Shown piece after piece: positions 15,279 through 25,058 of a stretch of 47,068 bases of DNA; position 1 is the stretch's first letter, and each line of letters begins with the position of its first letter. Source of the DNA: Lachnospiraceae bacterium (GTDB taxonomy: Bacteria; Bacillota; Clostridia; Lachnospirales; Lachnospiraceae); contig JAFRWW010000073.1 of NCBI GenBank assembly GCA_017441585.1, positions 1 through 47,068 on the forward strand, read 5' to 3'. The translations under genes and the position numbers were made by a program. The notes under the pieces were generated by a model. That model had not been told where the DNA came from and made no database searches. It saw only the letters and a list, made by a program, of their open reading frames with translations.

Positions 15279-16067
15279 ATGAAAACAGAAATCGCAAAAA
15301 TAATATCCAACCGTCCCATAACCGGCGGCATCTACGACATGTGGATTAAAACCACCATCGCAAAAGAAGCCAGATGTGGCCAGTTCATAGGCGTATATCC
15401 CAAAGACGGATCCAGACTCCTGCAGCGCCCCATCAGCATTTGCCGTATATCAGACGATAAAGAGAGCCTCAGGATCGTATATAGAGTAGCGGGAAAAGGA
15501 ACCGACGAGATCTCATCCTTTAAAGCAGATGAAGATATAACCATCCTCGGCCCTTGCGGAAATGGCTTTGATCCCGATGTGCTAAAGATAGGACAGACAG
15601 CTCTGCTCCTTGGCGGCGGCATAGGCCTGCCCCCTATGCTCCAGCTGGGCTACGAGCTTAAGAATAAATGCCTCGACTTTAAATATGTCCTGGGCTACAG
15701 AGACAGCGACACCTTTATGCTGGATGAGTATGAAGAGTGCGCAGGAGCAGGAAACGTGATCATCGCTACGGATGACGGCTCAAAAGGCGTAAAAGGCACG
15801 GTCATCGACGCCATAAATGCCAATGGCCTGAAAGCAGACGTGATCTATGCCTGTGGTCCCATGCCCATGCTCCGTGCCGTTAAGCAGACCTCAGAGCAGA
15901 TGGGCGCCACAGCTTTTATCTCTCTTGAAGAGAGGATGGCCTGCGGAGTGGGCGCCTGCCTTGGCTGTGTATGCAAAACTACGAAAAAAGATGACCATTC
16001 AAAGGTGAATAACGCCCGCGTATGCGTGGAAGGCCCGGTTTTTCGGGCAGAAGATGTACAGATATGA
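15279..16067 (+). CDS. pyrK: Dihydroorotate dehydrogenase electron-transfer subunit
   Basis: A 262-residue flavoprotein of the ferredoxin-reductase superfamily that passes electrons from PyrD's FMN to NAD. The FAD-binding stretch is LLQRPISICRI (about residues 46-56). LLLGGGIGLPPMLQL begins the NAD-binding domain (about 109-123). The C-terminal [2Fe-2S] cluster ligands are the cysteines of CGVGACLGCVC and the later RVCVEGPVF. Length and order are typical. The ATG follows AAAAAGG. It sits between pyrC and pyrD, with 75 bp to pyrD. Confidence 0.93.
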   Translation: MKTEIAKIISNRPITGGIYDMWIKTTIAKEARCGQFIGVYPKDGSRLLQRPISICRISDDKESLRIVYRVAGKGTDEISSFKADEDITILGPCGNGFDPDVLKIGQTALLLGGGIGLPPMLQLGYELKNKCLDFKYVLGYRDSDTFMLDEYEECAGAGNVIIATDDGSKGVKGTVIDAINANGLKADVIYACGPMPMLRAVKQTSEQMGATAFISLEERMACGVGACLGCVCKTTKKDDHSKVNNARVCVEGPVFRAEDVQI

Positions 16068-16142
16068 TGTGCGTGTAAACTATGATTCTTACAACTCTAT
16101 ATTATAAACCGTGAAACGTGTCAAAATAAAGGATGTGAATAC

Positions 16143-17048
16143 ATGAATACAAGTGTACAGATAGCAGGAGTAGAATTTAAAAATCCCGTGATGACCGCCT
16201 CCGGAACCTTTGGAAGCGGCATGGAATACGTTGGACTCATGGATATAACCCGCCTCGGCGCTCTTATCACAAAGGGCGTGGCCCTGACTCCCTGGGAGGG
16301 TAATCCCACTCCCCGTGTGGCAGAGACCTCATCCGGCATGCTCAATGCCATCGGCCTGCAGAATCCCGGAATAGATGTCTTCTGTGAGCGCGACCTTAAA
16401 TTCCTGGAAGGCAAGGATACAAAGGTTATAGTGAATGTTTGCGGCAAGACCGAAGAAGAGTACGTGGGCGTGGTGGAGCGACTGGCGGATGAAAAGCGCG
16501 TGGATATGCTGGAGATAAATGTATCCTGCCCCAATGTAAAGGAGGGCGCCATCGCCTTCGGACAAAATTCAAAGGCGCTTTTTTCCATAACCGAAAAGGT
16601 GGTAAAGGCAGCGAAGCAGCCTGTCATCATGAAGCTTTCGCCAAATGTGACGGATATCACCGAGATGGCTAAGGCTTCGGAGGCAGCGGGCGCCGACGCC
16701 ATATCGCTCATCAATACCATCACAGGCATGAAGATAGATGTGGAAAGAAAGCGCTTCGTCCTGGCAAATAAAACCGGCGGTCTGTCAGGTCCTGCCATAA
16801 AGCCCGTGGCAGTGCGCATGGTCTATCAGTGCGCACAGGCTGTGAATATCCCCATAATCGGAATGGGCGGTATCGCCACGGCCGAGGATGCCTTGGAATT
16901 CATCCTTGCGGGAGCTACTGCTGTAGCCGTTGGCATGATGAATTTCCACGATCCTGCCGCCAGTGTAAAAGTGATCGACGGTATCGAAGCTTATATGAAG
17001 CGCCATGGCATTGATGATATCAATTCTCTTCGGGGTGTGGTATCATAG
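16143..17048 (+). CDS. pyrD: Dihydroorotate dehydrogenase, class 1B catalytic subunit
   Basis: A 301-residue FMN-dependent TIM-barrel enzyme oxidising dihydroorotate to orotate. It begins VQIAGVEFKNPVMTASGTFG, the family's first strand and FMN loop. INVSCPNVKEG (about residues 126-136) holds the catalytic cysteine of class 1 enzymes. IIGMGGIATAEDALEFILAG and AVAVG (about 237-264) bind FMN phosphate. Partnering with PyrK makes it the NAD-linked class 1B form. A Shine-Dalgarno AAAGGATG precedes the ATG. The remaining pyrimidine genes are not in the window. Confidence 0.95.
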   Translation: MNTSVQIAGVEFKNPVMTASGTFGSGMEYVGLMDITRLGALITKGVALTPWEGNPTPRVAETSSGMLNAIGLQNPGIDVFCERDLKFLEGKDTKVIVNVCGKTEEEYVGVVERLADEKRVDMLEINVSCPNVKEGAIAFGQNSKALFSITEKVVKAAKQPVIMKLSPNVTDITEMAKASEAAGADAISLINTITGMKIDVERKRFVLANKTGGLSGPAIKPVAVRMVYQCAQAVNIPIIGMGGIATAEDALEFILAGATAVAVGMMNFHDPAASVKVIDGIEAYMKRHGIDDINSLRGVVS

Positions 17049-17109
17049 TATAGTTGTTCCTGATCAACTCGACTATATTTAGTGTATATAACATTGGAAA
17101 ACAACTATA
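17049..17109 (+). other. Inverted repeat after pyrD
   Basis: TATAGTTGTT (17049-17058) and AACAACTATA (17100-17109) are perfect complements around a 41-nt AT-rich interior. It may be a pyrD 3' structure or an operator upstream of the esterase promoter. No T-run follows, so a terminator is unlikely. Confidence 0.45.
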
Positions 17110-17116
17110 TCGGGGG

Positions 17117-17146
17117 TTGATATCGTAAATAGGAAAAGAGTATTAT
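17117..17146 (+). promoter_or_regulatory. Candidate promoter of the esterase gene
   Basis: TTGATA (17117-17122) and TATTAT (17141-17146) have an 18-nt spacer. The start would be about 45 nt before the ATG. Confidence 0.5.
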
Positions 17147-17197
17147 TAATTAAGATTACCATGGGATGTAACATTTTCCCGGAGTTAAAGAATTAAA

Positions 17198-18940
17198 ATG
17201 AAAGTTTGTAATAAATTAAAAATTAAAAATGTATTCGCATTATTCCTGGCTTTGCTGATGATGGTGATGCAGGGGCTGATGCTTTGCGCGCCTGTTTTTG
17301 CGGCAGAGCTTGTTGAGGAGACTGAGGTTGTGACCGAAGAGGCGCCCGATCCCGATTTTCATATTTATCTGGCCTTCGGGCAGAGCAATATGACCGGAGC
17401 AGCTCCCATAGAGACCATCGATCAGGACTGTGATGATGATTATCTGGCCATGTGCACCACAAGCGGTCCTAAAAACATCTTTTATAAAGAGCCTAAGGTC
17501 TGCGGCAACTGGTATAAGGCGACGCCTCCCCTTTCGGCTCCCGTTGTGGCGCAGCTGGGCGTGGCGGATTATTTTGGCAGAAATATCCTGGACCTGGAGA
17601 GGGAGGAAAATCCCAATGTCAAGGTGGGCATCATAGTGGTGGCTGTTCCCGGATCCGGCATCAGGATGTTTGACAAGGATAAGTGGCAGGAATATTTAAA
17701 GAGTGTGCCTGCCGAGAATCAGAGAGGCTTTACGACTTTCCTTGAAATGTATGGCTCTAACCCTTATCAGAGACTCATCGACTGTGCAAAAACCGCGCAG
17801 AAGGATGGCGTGATCAAAGGCATCATTATGCATCAGGGTGAGTCCGATTTCGGCGTGCCCGGCTGGGATGATGAGGTGGAAAAGATATATGGGGACATTG
17901 TTACGGATCTAAACTTATCCGAGGATGTACCCCTGATCTTGGGCGAGGTCAGACGCGGTACCAACGTGACTGACATGAATCTGTCTGTGGCTGCCCTTTC
18001 TTCCCGCAGGGAAAACTTTTATGCGGTCTCCACAAAGAACCTGGCCAAGGTGGATGAAGCTAAGGAAAATCTTCATTTCACCTCTGCCGAATACAGGGTT
18101 CTCGGGAACAGATACGCTCAAAAGATGATGGAAGCCCTGAAGGATAGTGAGGCAAGGCAGAGTGAGGGCGATGCAGATCCTTCGAGATATGTGGTGAAGA
18201 ATCTGACCACAGGCAGGAAGTATCACACCCTGGCCGATGCTTTCAGCTGTGCGGCCGAGAAGAAGCATAACAAACTGAAACTTCTTATGGATGCAGAACT
18301 TACGGAGGGCACCATAATAAATAAAAAGGATGTGACCCTCGATCTTAACGGTTATTCCATAGATCTTAAGGGACATAATTTTAAAAATTACGGAAAGCTT
18401 GCGATCATCAACGGAAGCGAAAAGCAAAGAGTCCATTATTTTGCCGTGGACGACGATATATGGAGTTCGGCAAAGTATCTGACCGACCGTCAGATGGAGG
18501 CAGCTATCGATCCGGATAAAGAGGATGCCCTTGATGTCGCAGGGACTGTTAATAAGGTGGGTTCTGCAGACGCTAAAAAATATGTGAAGGTTAAGGGCAG
18601 CATACTTTATAACGGCGGTGGCTGCGATAACATGGGCGGCGCCATCCTCAATTCTGAAGCCGACGGAATGAAGGGAAGCCTTATCGTCAAAAACACAGGC
18701 TTCGTAAACTGCATCTCCTGCAACGGCGGCGTACTGAAAAATGAAGGCGACGGCGTGAAACTGAGCAAAGTAAGGGCCTATGGCTGCAGGGCGGTCTTTG
18801 GCTCTTTCATAAACAATGATAAGGACTGTGAGATCATAATTGACAAGGCAAAGGTTAAGTTTTGCGATTCTTCAAAGTCCGATGAGGCTGTCATGAATTT
18901 CGGCAGCCTGACTGAAAACGGGCTTAAGGTGTATGACTGA
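17198..18940 (+). CDS. Secreted SASA-family carbohydrate esterase with C-terminal region
   Basis: A 580-residue exported protein. A signal peptide with a long hydrophobic core ends near CAPVFAAE (about residue 36). The catalytic domain (about 50-315) has the sialate O-acetylesterase/acetylxylan esterase signature: serine in FGQSNM (about 60-65), HQGESDFG (about 212-219), and a final LHFTSAEYRVLGNRYA with the catalytic histidine. It should remove acetyl groups from glycans outside the cell. The remaining 260 residues contain TLADAFSCAAEKKHNKLKLL and DVTLDLNGYSIDLKGHNF, which look like the start of a right-handed beta-helix as in adhesins; no wall-anchor motif is seen. The next gene also encodes a large secreted protein. 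Confidence 0.78.
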   Translation: MKVCNKLKIKNVFALFLALLMMVMQGLMLCAPVFAAELVEETEVVTEEAPDPDFHIYLAFGQSNMTGAAPIETIDQDCDDDYLAMCTTSGPKNIFYKEPKVCGNWYKATPPLSAPVVAQLGVADYFGRNILDLEREENPNVKVGIIVVAVPGSGIRMFDKDKWQEYLKSVPAENQRGFTTFLEMYGSNPYQRLIDCAKTAQKDGVIKGIIMHQGESDFGVPGWDDEVEKIYGDIVTDLNLSEDVPLILGEVRRGTNVTDMNLSVAALSSRRENFYAVSTKNLAKVDEAKENLHFTSAEYRVLGNRYAQKMMEALKDSEARQSEGDADPSRYVVKNLTTGRKYHTLADAFSCAAEKKHNKLKLLMDAELTEGTIINKKDVTLDLNGYSIDLKGHNFKNYGKLAIINGSEKQRVHYFAVDDDIWSSAKYLTDRQMEAAIDPDKEDALDVAGTVNKVGSADAKKYVKVKGSILYNGGGCDNMGGAILNSEADGMKGSLIVKNTGFVNCISCNGGVLKNEGDGVKLSKVRAYGCRAVFGSFINNDKDCEIIIDKAKVKFCDSSKSDEAVMNFGSLTENGLKVYD

Positions 18941-18986
18941 AGATAGATAATGAAGATTTCTTGATGGCGTGAGGTGATCCATGAAA

Positions 18987-19085
18987 AAAGATCCTTTCTG
19001 TTGCTTCGCAACCCCTCGCCGGGGCGGCATCACACCACTTCGTGATGTGATATGCGTCTGGCTAAAGCCTCAGGATGACAGTTGA
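18987..19085 (+). repeat. Dispersed repeat block, short form
   Basis: This is the second copy of the block at 9836-9981, lacking the 48-bp hairpin insert. It lies wholly in the 175-bp space between the two secreted-protein genes and ends just before the ribosome site of the next gene. An ATG at 18981 just upstream opens no long frame. Confidence 0.85.
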
Positions 19086-19115
19086 AGTGAAAAAGATTCT
19101 TAGGAGATTTTGATC

Positions 19116-22100
19116 ATGAGAAACAGAATGAAAACATGGAAAAAGTTAGCGGCTTCCCTGATGACAGTGGTGATGATAATTTTGTCCGCATCGCCGGTTG
19201 GGGCGTCAGTAAAGGCTGACCGTGAAACTCACGGTCTGATCTCACAGGAAGTGGTACCGGATGCGACCAAAATCCTGTTCGGTGAATTAAATGAGGGGAC
19301 AGGAGATATGACCGGAAGCATGATGGCTGACGGCGAGGAAATCCTGGGTGATGGAGAGAAGCCCTCGGTGTTCATCGGCGATGTGGAGCTGAATGAAGAA
19401 AAGACCACCGCTTCATCAGAGGATTCTACATCCATTAGAAGTGGTTCGGCGCATTTGATGTATAAAAGCGCCAGAACTGAGGATACAGTTGATAAATCCT
19501 GCTATGCGGTATTGTTCCTCTGTGATGATTTTGAATTCGAAGGGGAAGGTCATGAGTTTGGCGAGAGTTCCCGGGCAGGCATATACTGTGACGGAAAGCT
19601 AATAATAGTATTGGGTTATAAAGACGCCCTTGATGATAATGATATAAAGATCACGACTTTGGATAACAGTGGTGATAATTACGGAATATATACGACAAAT
19701 TCTTTGGAAATATATAATTATGTCTATACTGAAAATGAAGTGGAGTCAAGGGCAGAGGATACTTCTCTTACTGTCATTTGCGGAGCGTCTGAAAATGGAA
19801 AGAGTGTAGGCATCGGTGCAAATAAATGTACATATTGTATAAATACTGACAGATTTACCTTAGAAACCGGGGGCACTGTCTGGTTTAATAATACTTCTTC
19901 ATCAGGTGCGGAAATATCGGATGATGTCAGTGTAACGGTAAATTCAGGGAATGCAAATGAAAGTTATGGAATACTTACAAAATCCGGTTTCAATCCAAAA
20001 TGGAAGAAACTTATCGTTTGTTCGGGTGATGCCGAAGATGTTACCTGCGGTATTTGGGGATCATTTCCCCCTAATATAGATGATATCAGGATCACTGTCG
20101 GCACCAACACTGCTGAGGGAGGTTTGGCGTTTGGTGTGTATACGACAAAAGGAGTTTATGTGTATGAGGGTTCTTCGGTTGTTATCAGACCCTCGGGGGA
20201 AAGCGGTAAGACACAAAAGTTTTATGGTGTGTACGCAGGAACAGTCAATCTTGAAGGCGGAGAACTCAGCATATGGCAGGGCTCTGCAATCGAAGTATCG
20301 GCGGGAATCTACGCGACAAAAGACGGTATGGTTACCCAAAGTGGAAGCGTGCTGAATATTGTGGGCTCTGCCGGCAGCGGAGAATCTTACGGAATATATT
20401 CCGAAAATCCCATCCGTCTTAAAGATGGCAGCATTGTAAGGATAAAGGGCGGTAATACCGCCGATAACGAAGCAAGCAGTAAATGTATATATGTAGCATA
20501 TGACGGAGATAATCCTGTCACCCTTCCGGAGAATAATAAGGGGATCACTATTGTCCGTGCAGCCGGAGGTAAGGGCATAGTAAATAAGGCCGGAGAGGAG
20601 ATCTTTGCGGGAGATGATGCCGTGGCTTTGGATGAGTCAGCAACATATCTTAAGGTTATTGGACTTGAGGACAGTTATGAGCCCGGTGATAATGCACCTG
20701 ATGTCTCGTCTGTCAGCGTCAAGTTGGTGGATGCTAACGGGAATGATAAGGTTATTGAGGGCGCAAGTATCAAATACAGTGGGTTTACGGGTTCAATGCG
20801 TAATGATTCAAAAGAAATTGACACCTTTGGGACCCGGGTGGCCTGGGCATGTTTTTCCATGACCTGGGAAACTGCTTCGGCAGACATTGATCCTGAAACC
20901 TTGTCGGTGTGGGAATATCCGGATTTTGGCGATCCCGTAAAACTTACGGTCGTGGACGGCGGCCCTGTGGATAAGCCGGGTACCGTCTGGAAAGCGTATA
21001 TATACAAAAAATACGTGGTCGGAGATGTGCCTGCTCACAGTCTTACGTTCAAGGATCTGAGAAAAAACGGAGCTCTGCCTTTGTGGGCCAGGTCGCCCAT
21101 CGAATTCTATGATGGCGAACCTCTTTCGGATATCCTGACCTTTGCAGGTGGCACAACCGCAATGGACGATATGACAAATCTTAAATATACCGAGGCCGGC
21201 AGTCAGTATCGCGCAGTGTATTATTCCGGCGATTCACAGGAACCCATAGGCGATCTCAATTTTGCCGGCGATACAAAGTATTATGCCGATACCCTCATTA
21301 ATGTCGGATGGAGCGAGATGCGCAGGGTTGAAGCTATACCCGTAAAGCTTGCGCCGCCTGCTCCCGGAATGTCATTTAATGAGTGGTATGCACTGTATGA
21401 GGAAACGGAATTCGCGCTGTCTTATTCGGATAAAAAGTTTGGATATTCAAGATTCTTATATGACGACTTTGGTGATGAAGAACCATCGGGAAAGCCTCAT
21501 CCTGCCACTGTTTTTGAGAAAGATAAAAAATATGCAGCAAATGTATATGTGGAACCTGACGAGGATCATTATATTGATGATGAAGATCTGCCCGTGACGG
21601 CAATAAACGGCGAGATCGTTCAGCTTAACAAAGATGAACTCCTCGGTTATTATTTCGTATATGAATTTGTCCCCGAGGAGGGAGCGGGAACCTATGACCT
21701 GACTCTTGATTATAATTATCCCGACGGAGAGAGTATCACGCATACCATAACCGGTATTCCTGCCAGTGATGGCTACGGTGACAGTCTTTATCTTATTGAC
21801 GAAGATGAGCGGCTGTCTCTTTACGATGCACTGTTTTTTGGAGATATGACTTATGATCAGTTTCTTGGATACAGGGCTGAATTTGACGCTCTTTCCGAGG
21901 ATAAAAGACAGGAATATCTGGATTCACATTGTGTGATGCCTGATAGCACCAGGGGAAAGTTTTTTGCCAATGACCTCGTGTTTGAATGGGACGAAGCAAT
22001 CCCTTATGTTAATGTGTTCATCTCTGATAAGCCGGATTATACTGATGCACAGGATCTTATGGATACTCAGCAGGATATAGAGTATCTGCAGATAACCGAA

Positions 22101-24230
22101 AATATGACACTGTATGTGCCGTATAAGACACAGATTGAGGAGCTCACGATCTGTTCCGGGGATAAAGGTTGTAACCATGATGAAATGTATTGCGCTACAG
22201 CCGAAAGGATTGAAGATGATAAAGATCCGGATTCCATATTCTGCCGTTATCAGCAGGTGTGGAATAGGGCTTCGAATTCATATGATCTGGATTATCTCGT
22301 GGATGGAATGAGAGTTGAGATGGGCGGATATAACAGATATTACACGGATTGGGATGACCGCTCAAAGTTTACCTATGATGATAATAATGAACGTAAGATC
22401 GTGGCAGGTGATAAACTGTATTATCACATTAATCTTATTGATCCGGGCGTAAAGCTTGCATCCTGTGATCCGGAGTTAGATAACAGACCTTGTGAGCTTG
22501 ATTCAATGGCCCCCAATGATCTTTTTGTGAAGTATATCGGACCTGATACAAAGGTGATCTTTAATCAGCAGGAATGTCCTACAGCCGTTTATAAGGTCCC
22601 TGAAAATGCCGATAAGACTTCATCGTATTATGATTATGCCAAAAGCCTTGAGGGGACCATAGAGACATGGATACCGGTGACGGTGGAACATGAATATACA
22701 GGTGAAGGGACCGTAACTGAAACGAATAAAGTGGAGGCAGGATGCGTTACCTATGGCTCTTTTGATGAAGTTAGAACCTTTATCTGCTATGAATGTGGTC
22801 AGGAAGTCAATGAAACCCTGCACAAAATAGTGCCGCCTCATGGTCATATCTGGGGAGAATGGGAACTTAAGGAGAAACCTACCGATGACACGGAAGGATA
22901 CTATGAGAGGGTGTGTCAAAACAATCCGGAACATGTGGAAAAAAGGATCATTCCTGCCAAAGGCGAGTATCCCGAGCATGAACATGTTATGGTAAGGCAT
23001 CCCTATAAGGACGCCACCGAGACCGAGGACGGTAACATAGAGTATTGGGAATGTGTGTTATGCTGGAATCTTTTTTCGGATGCAAAGGGCACATCTCCGA
23101 TAGCTGCTGAAGATACGGTGATCCCCGCTAAGGGAACCGGACCCGAGGCTCATGTTCATACCCTTAAAAAGCATGAGGCAAAGCCTGCTACTGAGACTGA
23201 GGACGGAAATATTGAATATTGGGAGTGCACGGATCATGAGTGCGGCAAACTCTTTGCTGATGAAGCCGGAAATACGGAAATACATATTTCCGGTACCATA
23301 ATACCTGCAGGCAAAACTGAGCATACGGTCCACACCCTTATAAAGCATGACGCAAAGCCTGCCACTGAGACTGAGGCCGGCAATATCGAATATTGGGAGT
23401 GCACGGTCTGCCATAAATATTTTGCCGATGAAGATGCAAAACGCGAGATCGGCATGGAAAACATCATAATCCCTGCCGGAAAGACTGAGCCTGAGCCTCA
23501 TCCTGCTCCGGGAGAGCTTAAGCTGACCCACCATGCAGCCGTAGCGCCTACCATGGAAAAGGACGGTATGGCAGAGTACTGGGAGGATACCGAAACCGGT
23601 AAGCTTTATGCGGATGCTGAAGGAAAGAATGAGGTTAAGGATAAGACCTCACTCATCATTCCGATCTCATCCGTATACAATGTGACAAATGTGAAAATAG
23701 ATGGCTGCTCCATTTCCATGAATGTGGTCATGGTAAAGTCCGTATCCTATAACGGCTCAAAGCATGTGACAAAGCTTTCAAAGCAGGGCAAGGGAACGAC
23801 GGCTGATGTGGGTATTCTAATCAAAGGCAATTTTGACAAGATCGCCGATGTGGCTGTAAAGGATAAGAATAATAAAACCGTACCAGTAAAGGCTGAAAAG
23901 AAGCCCATGGTCACCCTGCAGCTCAAGCTTAAAAAGAGTGTGAGCAAGGAGGATAAGAAAAAGCTTAAGTCGGATATCAAGACCATCAATCGGTATTTAA
24001 AGGCCCATCCTTTTAATTATGAGATAAGCCGGACGGATCTGGGCAGTGCCACAAAGATCGAGGCTAAGAGTAACAAGACAAAGACTAAGGTCTCCGGCCT
24101 GACGGTTACTTTGAACGGACAGACTGTAAAGCTTTCAAAGAAGGACTTTAAGGTTACGGATATCAAGGATGGTGTGGCAACCATTGAAGGCGAAGGTAAT
24201 TTTACAGGTAAGGTCATGGTCAAACTGTAG
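19116..24230 (+). CDS. Very large secreted repeat protein
   Basis: A 1704-residue exported protein. A signal peptide runs to about residue 34 (SASPVGASVKA). Residues about 120-480 contain many short beta-rich repeats marked by YGIYT, FGVYT, YGVYAG, AGIYAT and YGIYS, suggesting a right-handed beta-helix. Residues about 1285-1515 hold four related units of about 55-60 residues, with the core H-x-(A/P)-K-(P/D)-A-T-E-T-E-(D/A)-G-N-I-E-Y-W-E-C. Three units have a cysteine pair (CVLC, CTDHEC, CTVC), and the fourth lacks cysteines. A final Lys-rich domain ends the protein. I see no LPXTG, SLH or choline-binding motif, so how it is held at the surface is unclear. Adhesion or carbohydrate binding is a guess. 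TAGGAG precedes the ATG at 19116. Confidence 0.8.
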   Translation: MRNRMKTWKKLAASLMTVVMIILSASPVGASVKADRETHGLISQEVVPDATKILFGELNEGTGDMTGSMMADGEEILGDGEKPSVFIGDVELNEEKTTASSEDSTSIRSGSAHLMYKSARTEDTVDKSCYAVLFLCDDFEFEGEGHEFGESSRAGIYCDGKLIIVLGYKDALDDNDIKITTLDNSGDNYGIYTTNSLEIYNYVYTENEVESRAEDTSLTVICGASENGKSVGIGANKCTYCINTDRFTLETGGTVWFNNTSSSGAEISDDVSVTVNSGNANESYGILTKSGFNPKWKKLIVCSGDAEDVTCGIWGSFPPNIDDIRITVGTNTAEGGLAFGVYTTKGVYVYEGSSVVIRPSGESGKTQKFYGVYAGTVNLEGGELSIWQGSAIEVSAGIYATKDGMVTQSGSVLNIVGSAGSGESYGIYSENPIRLKDGSIVRIKGGNTADNEASSKCIYVAYDGDNPVTLPENNKGITIVRAAGGKGIVNKAGEEIFAGDDAVALDESATYLKVIGLEDSYEPGDNAPDVSSVSVKLVDANGNDKVIEGASIKYSGFTGSMRNDSKEIDTFGTRVAWACFSMTWETASADIDPETLSVWEYPDFGDPVKLTVVDGGPVDKPGTVWKAYIYKKYVVGDVPAHSLTFKDLRKNGALPLWARSPIEFYDGEPLSDILTFAGGTTAMDDMTNLKYTEAGSQYRAVYYSGDSQEPIGDLNFAGDTKYYADTLINVGWSEMRRVEAIPVKLAPPAPGMSFNEWYALYEETEFALSYSDKKFGYSRFLYDDFGDEEPSGKPHPATVFEKDKKYAANVYVEPDEDHYIDDEDLPVTAINGEIVQLNKDELLGYYFVYEFVPEEGAGTYDLTLDYNYPDGESITHTITGIPASDGYGDSLYLIDEDERLSLYDALFFGDMTYDQFLGYRAEFDALSEDKRQEYLDSHCVMPDSTRGKFFANDLVFEWDEAIPYVNVFISDKPDYTDAQDLMDTQQDIEYLQITENMTLYVPYKTQIEELTICSGDKGCNHDEMYCATAERIEDDKDPDSIFCRYQQVWNRASNSYDLDYLVDGMRVEMGGYNRYYTDWDDRSKFTYDDNNERKIVAGDKLYYHINLIDPGVKLASCDPELDNRPCELDSMAPNDLFVKYIGPDTKVIFNQQECPTAVYKVPENADKTSSYYDYAKSLEGTIETWIPVTVEHEYTGEGTVTETNKVEAGCVTYGSFDEVRTFICYECGQEVNETLHKIVPPHGHIWGEWELKEKPTDDTEGYYERVCQNNPEHVEKRIIPAKGEYPEHEHVMVRHPYKDATETEDGNIEYWECVLCWNLFSDAKGTSPIAAEDTVIPAKGTGPEAHVHTLKKHEAKPATETEDGNIEYWECTDHECGKLFADEAGNTEIHISGTIIPAGKTEHTVHTLIKHDAKPATETEAGNIEYWECTVCHKYFADEDAKREIGMENIIIPAGKTEPEPHPAPGELKLTHHAAVAPTMEKDGMAEYWEDTETGKLYADAEGKNEVKDKTSLIIPISSVYNVTNVKIDGCSISMNVVMVKSVSYNGSKHVTKLSKQGKGTTADVGILIKGNFDKIADVAVKDKNNKTVPVKAEKKPMVTLQLKLKKSVSKEDKKKLKSDIKTINRYLKAHPFNYEISRTDLGSATKIEAKSNKTKTKVSGLTVTLNGQTVKLSKKDFKVTDIKDGVATIEGEGNFTGKVMVKL

Positions 24231-24248
24231 AAAAACTCTGCGGACCCC

Positions 24249-24277
24249 TTGATTTTTTGGTGAAATTATACGATAAT
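24249..24277 (+). promoter_or_regulatory. Candidate promoter of the alanine-rich protein gene
   Basis: TTGATT (24249-24254) and GATAAT (24272-24277) are 17 nt apart. Transcription would begin near 24284, leaving a leader of about 100 nt that contains both hairpins described next. Confidence 0.5.
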
Positions 24278-24292
24278 AATTATGTATCTGCA

Positions 24293-24367
24293 GATGGTGG
24301 GGGCATGGATGCTCCGCCTGTGCGCACGATCCGATAAATGGGACCCCGGAGTCGTGAACGCACGCAT
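24293..24367 (+). promoter_or_regulatory. Two-hairpin 5' leader
   Basis: The first hairpin pairs GGGGC with GCTCC around ATGGAT (about 24300-24315), extended by GG/CC below. The second pairs GTGCG with CGCAC, CACGA with TCGTG and TCCG with CGGA, around a loop ATAAATGGGACCC (about 24322-24366). Together they fill the leader up to the strong AAGGAGG. No T-run follows, so this is not an attenuator of the usual kind. It does not match a riboswitch class I can name. Confidence 0.5.
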
Positions 24368-24387
24368 TATTCTAAGGAGGGATGAAT

Positions 24388-25026
24388 ATGAGTACTGTTC
24401 AGAGCACTGCTGCGGTAGATGTAGCCACTACTTATAATACAGGCTATACTGCCCAGAAAAAGGACACTGCCTCCAAAAAGGCAGACACCGCCGTTACCGC
24501 TAAGGCGGATGAAAAGGCAGCCGTATATGAGAAGAGTGATAAGGCTGCCACTGATGCGGTAAGTACCAAGGCACCTGCCTACTCAAAGGTGGCTAACCCC
24601 GATCTGGTGGCTAAGCTTAAGGCTGATGTGCAGGCACGGGTGGATAATCTCCAGAGTATAGTGTCGAAGCTCATCACCGGACAGGGTGATGCTTACGGCA
24701 AGGCTAATGACATCTGGAAATTCCTGGCTGACGGCGATCTGTCCACTGTGAGTGAGGCTGCAAAGGCCCAGGCACAAAAGGATATTGCCGAGGGCGGATA
24801 CTGGAGCGTGGATGAGACTGCGAACCGTATCCTGGATTTCGCCAAGGCTCTGGTAGGAGAGGGAGCCAGCGAGGAGGATATCAAGAAGATGTCGGATGCT
24901 TTTGAGAAGGGCTTTAAGGAAGCCACAAAGGCATGGGGCAAGGATCTTCCGGATATTTCCCAGCAGACCTATGACAAGGTCATGAGTGGCTTTAATGACT
25001 GGAAGACCGGCGGTTCGGAGGCGTAA
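24388..25026 (+). CDS. Alanine/lysine-rich protein of unknown function
   Basis: A 212-residue soluble protein with no signal peptide or membrane segment. The first 65 residues are low complexity (A, K, T, D) and probably disordered. Residues about 70-205 look helical, with KLKADVQARVDNLQSIVSKL, GYWSVDETANRILDFAKALV and a final QTYDKVMSGFNDWK. I do not recognise the family with certainty. The ATG at 24388 is 7 nt after AAGGAGG; the ATG two codons earlier is too close to that site. The strong ribosome site, own promoter, structured leader and own terminator suggest an abundant, independently controlled protein. It lies between a surface protein gene and ispE. Confidence 0.75.
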   Translation: MSTVQSTAAVDVATTYNTGYTAQKKDTASKKADTAVTAKADEKAAVYEKSDKAATDAVSTKAPAYSKVANPDLVAKLKADVQARVDNLQSIVSKLITGQGDAYGKANDIWKFLADGDLSTVSEAAKAQAQKDIAEGGYWSVDETANRILDFAKALVGEGASEEDIKKMSDAFEKGFKEATKAWGKDLPDISQQTYDKVMSGFNDWKTGGSEA

Positions 25027-25058
25027 AGATCTGACACTTTTTTGTAACTGACATTCAG

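Noticed and set aside
22975..23670. A CRISPR array, suggested by repeated DNA
   Set aside because: The repeats are protein-coding, in one frame, of about 165-190 bp, without regular short spacers.
24293..24367. A cyclic-di-GMP riboswitch in the leader at 24.3 kb
   Set aside because: The GGGAC-like loop suggested it, but the GCACAGGGCAAACC-type core and tetraloop-receptor parts are absent.
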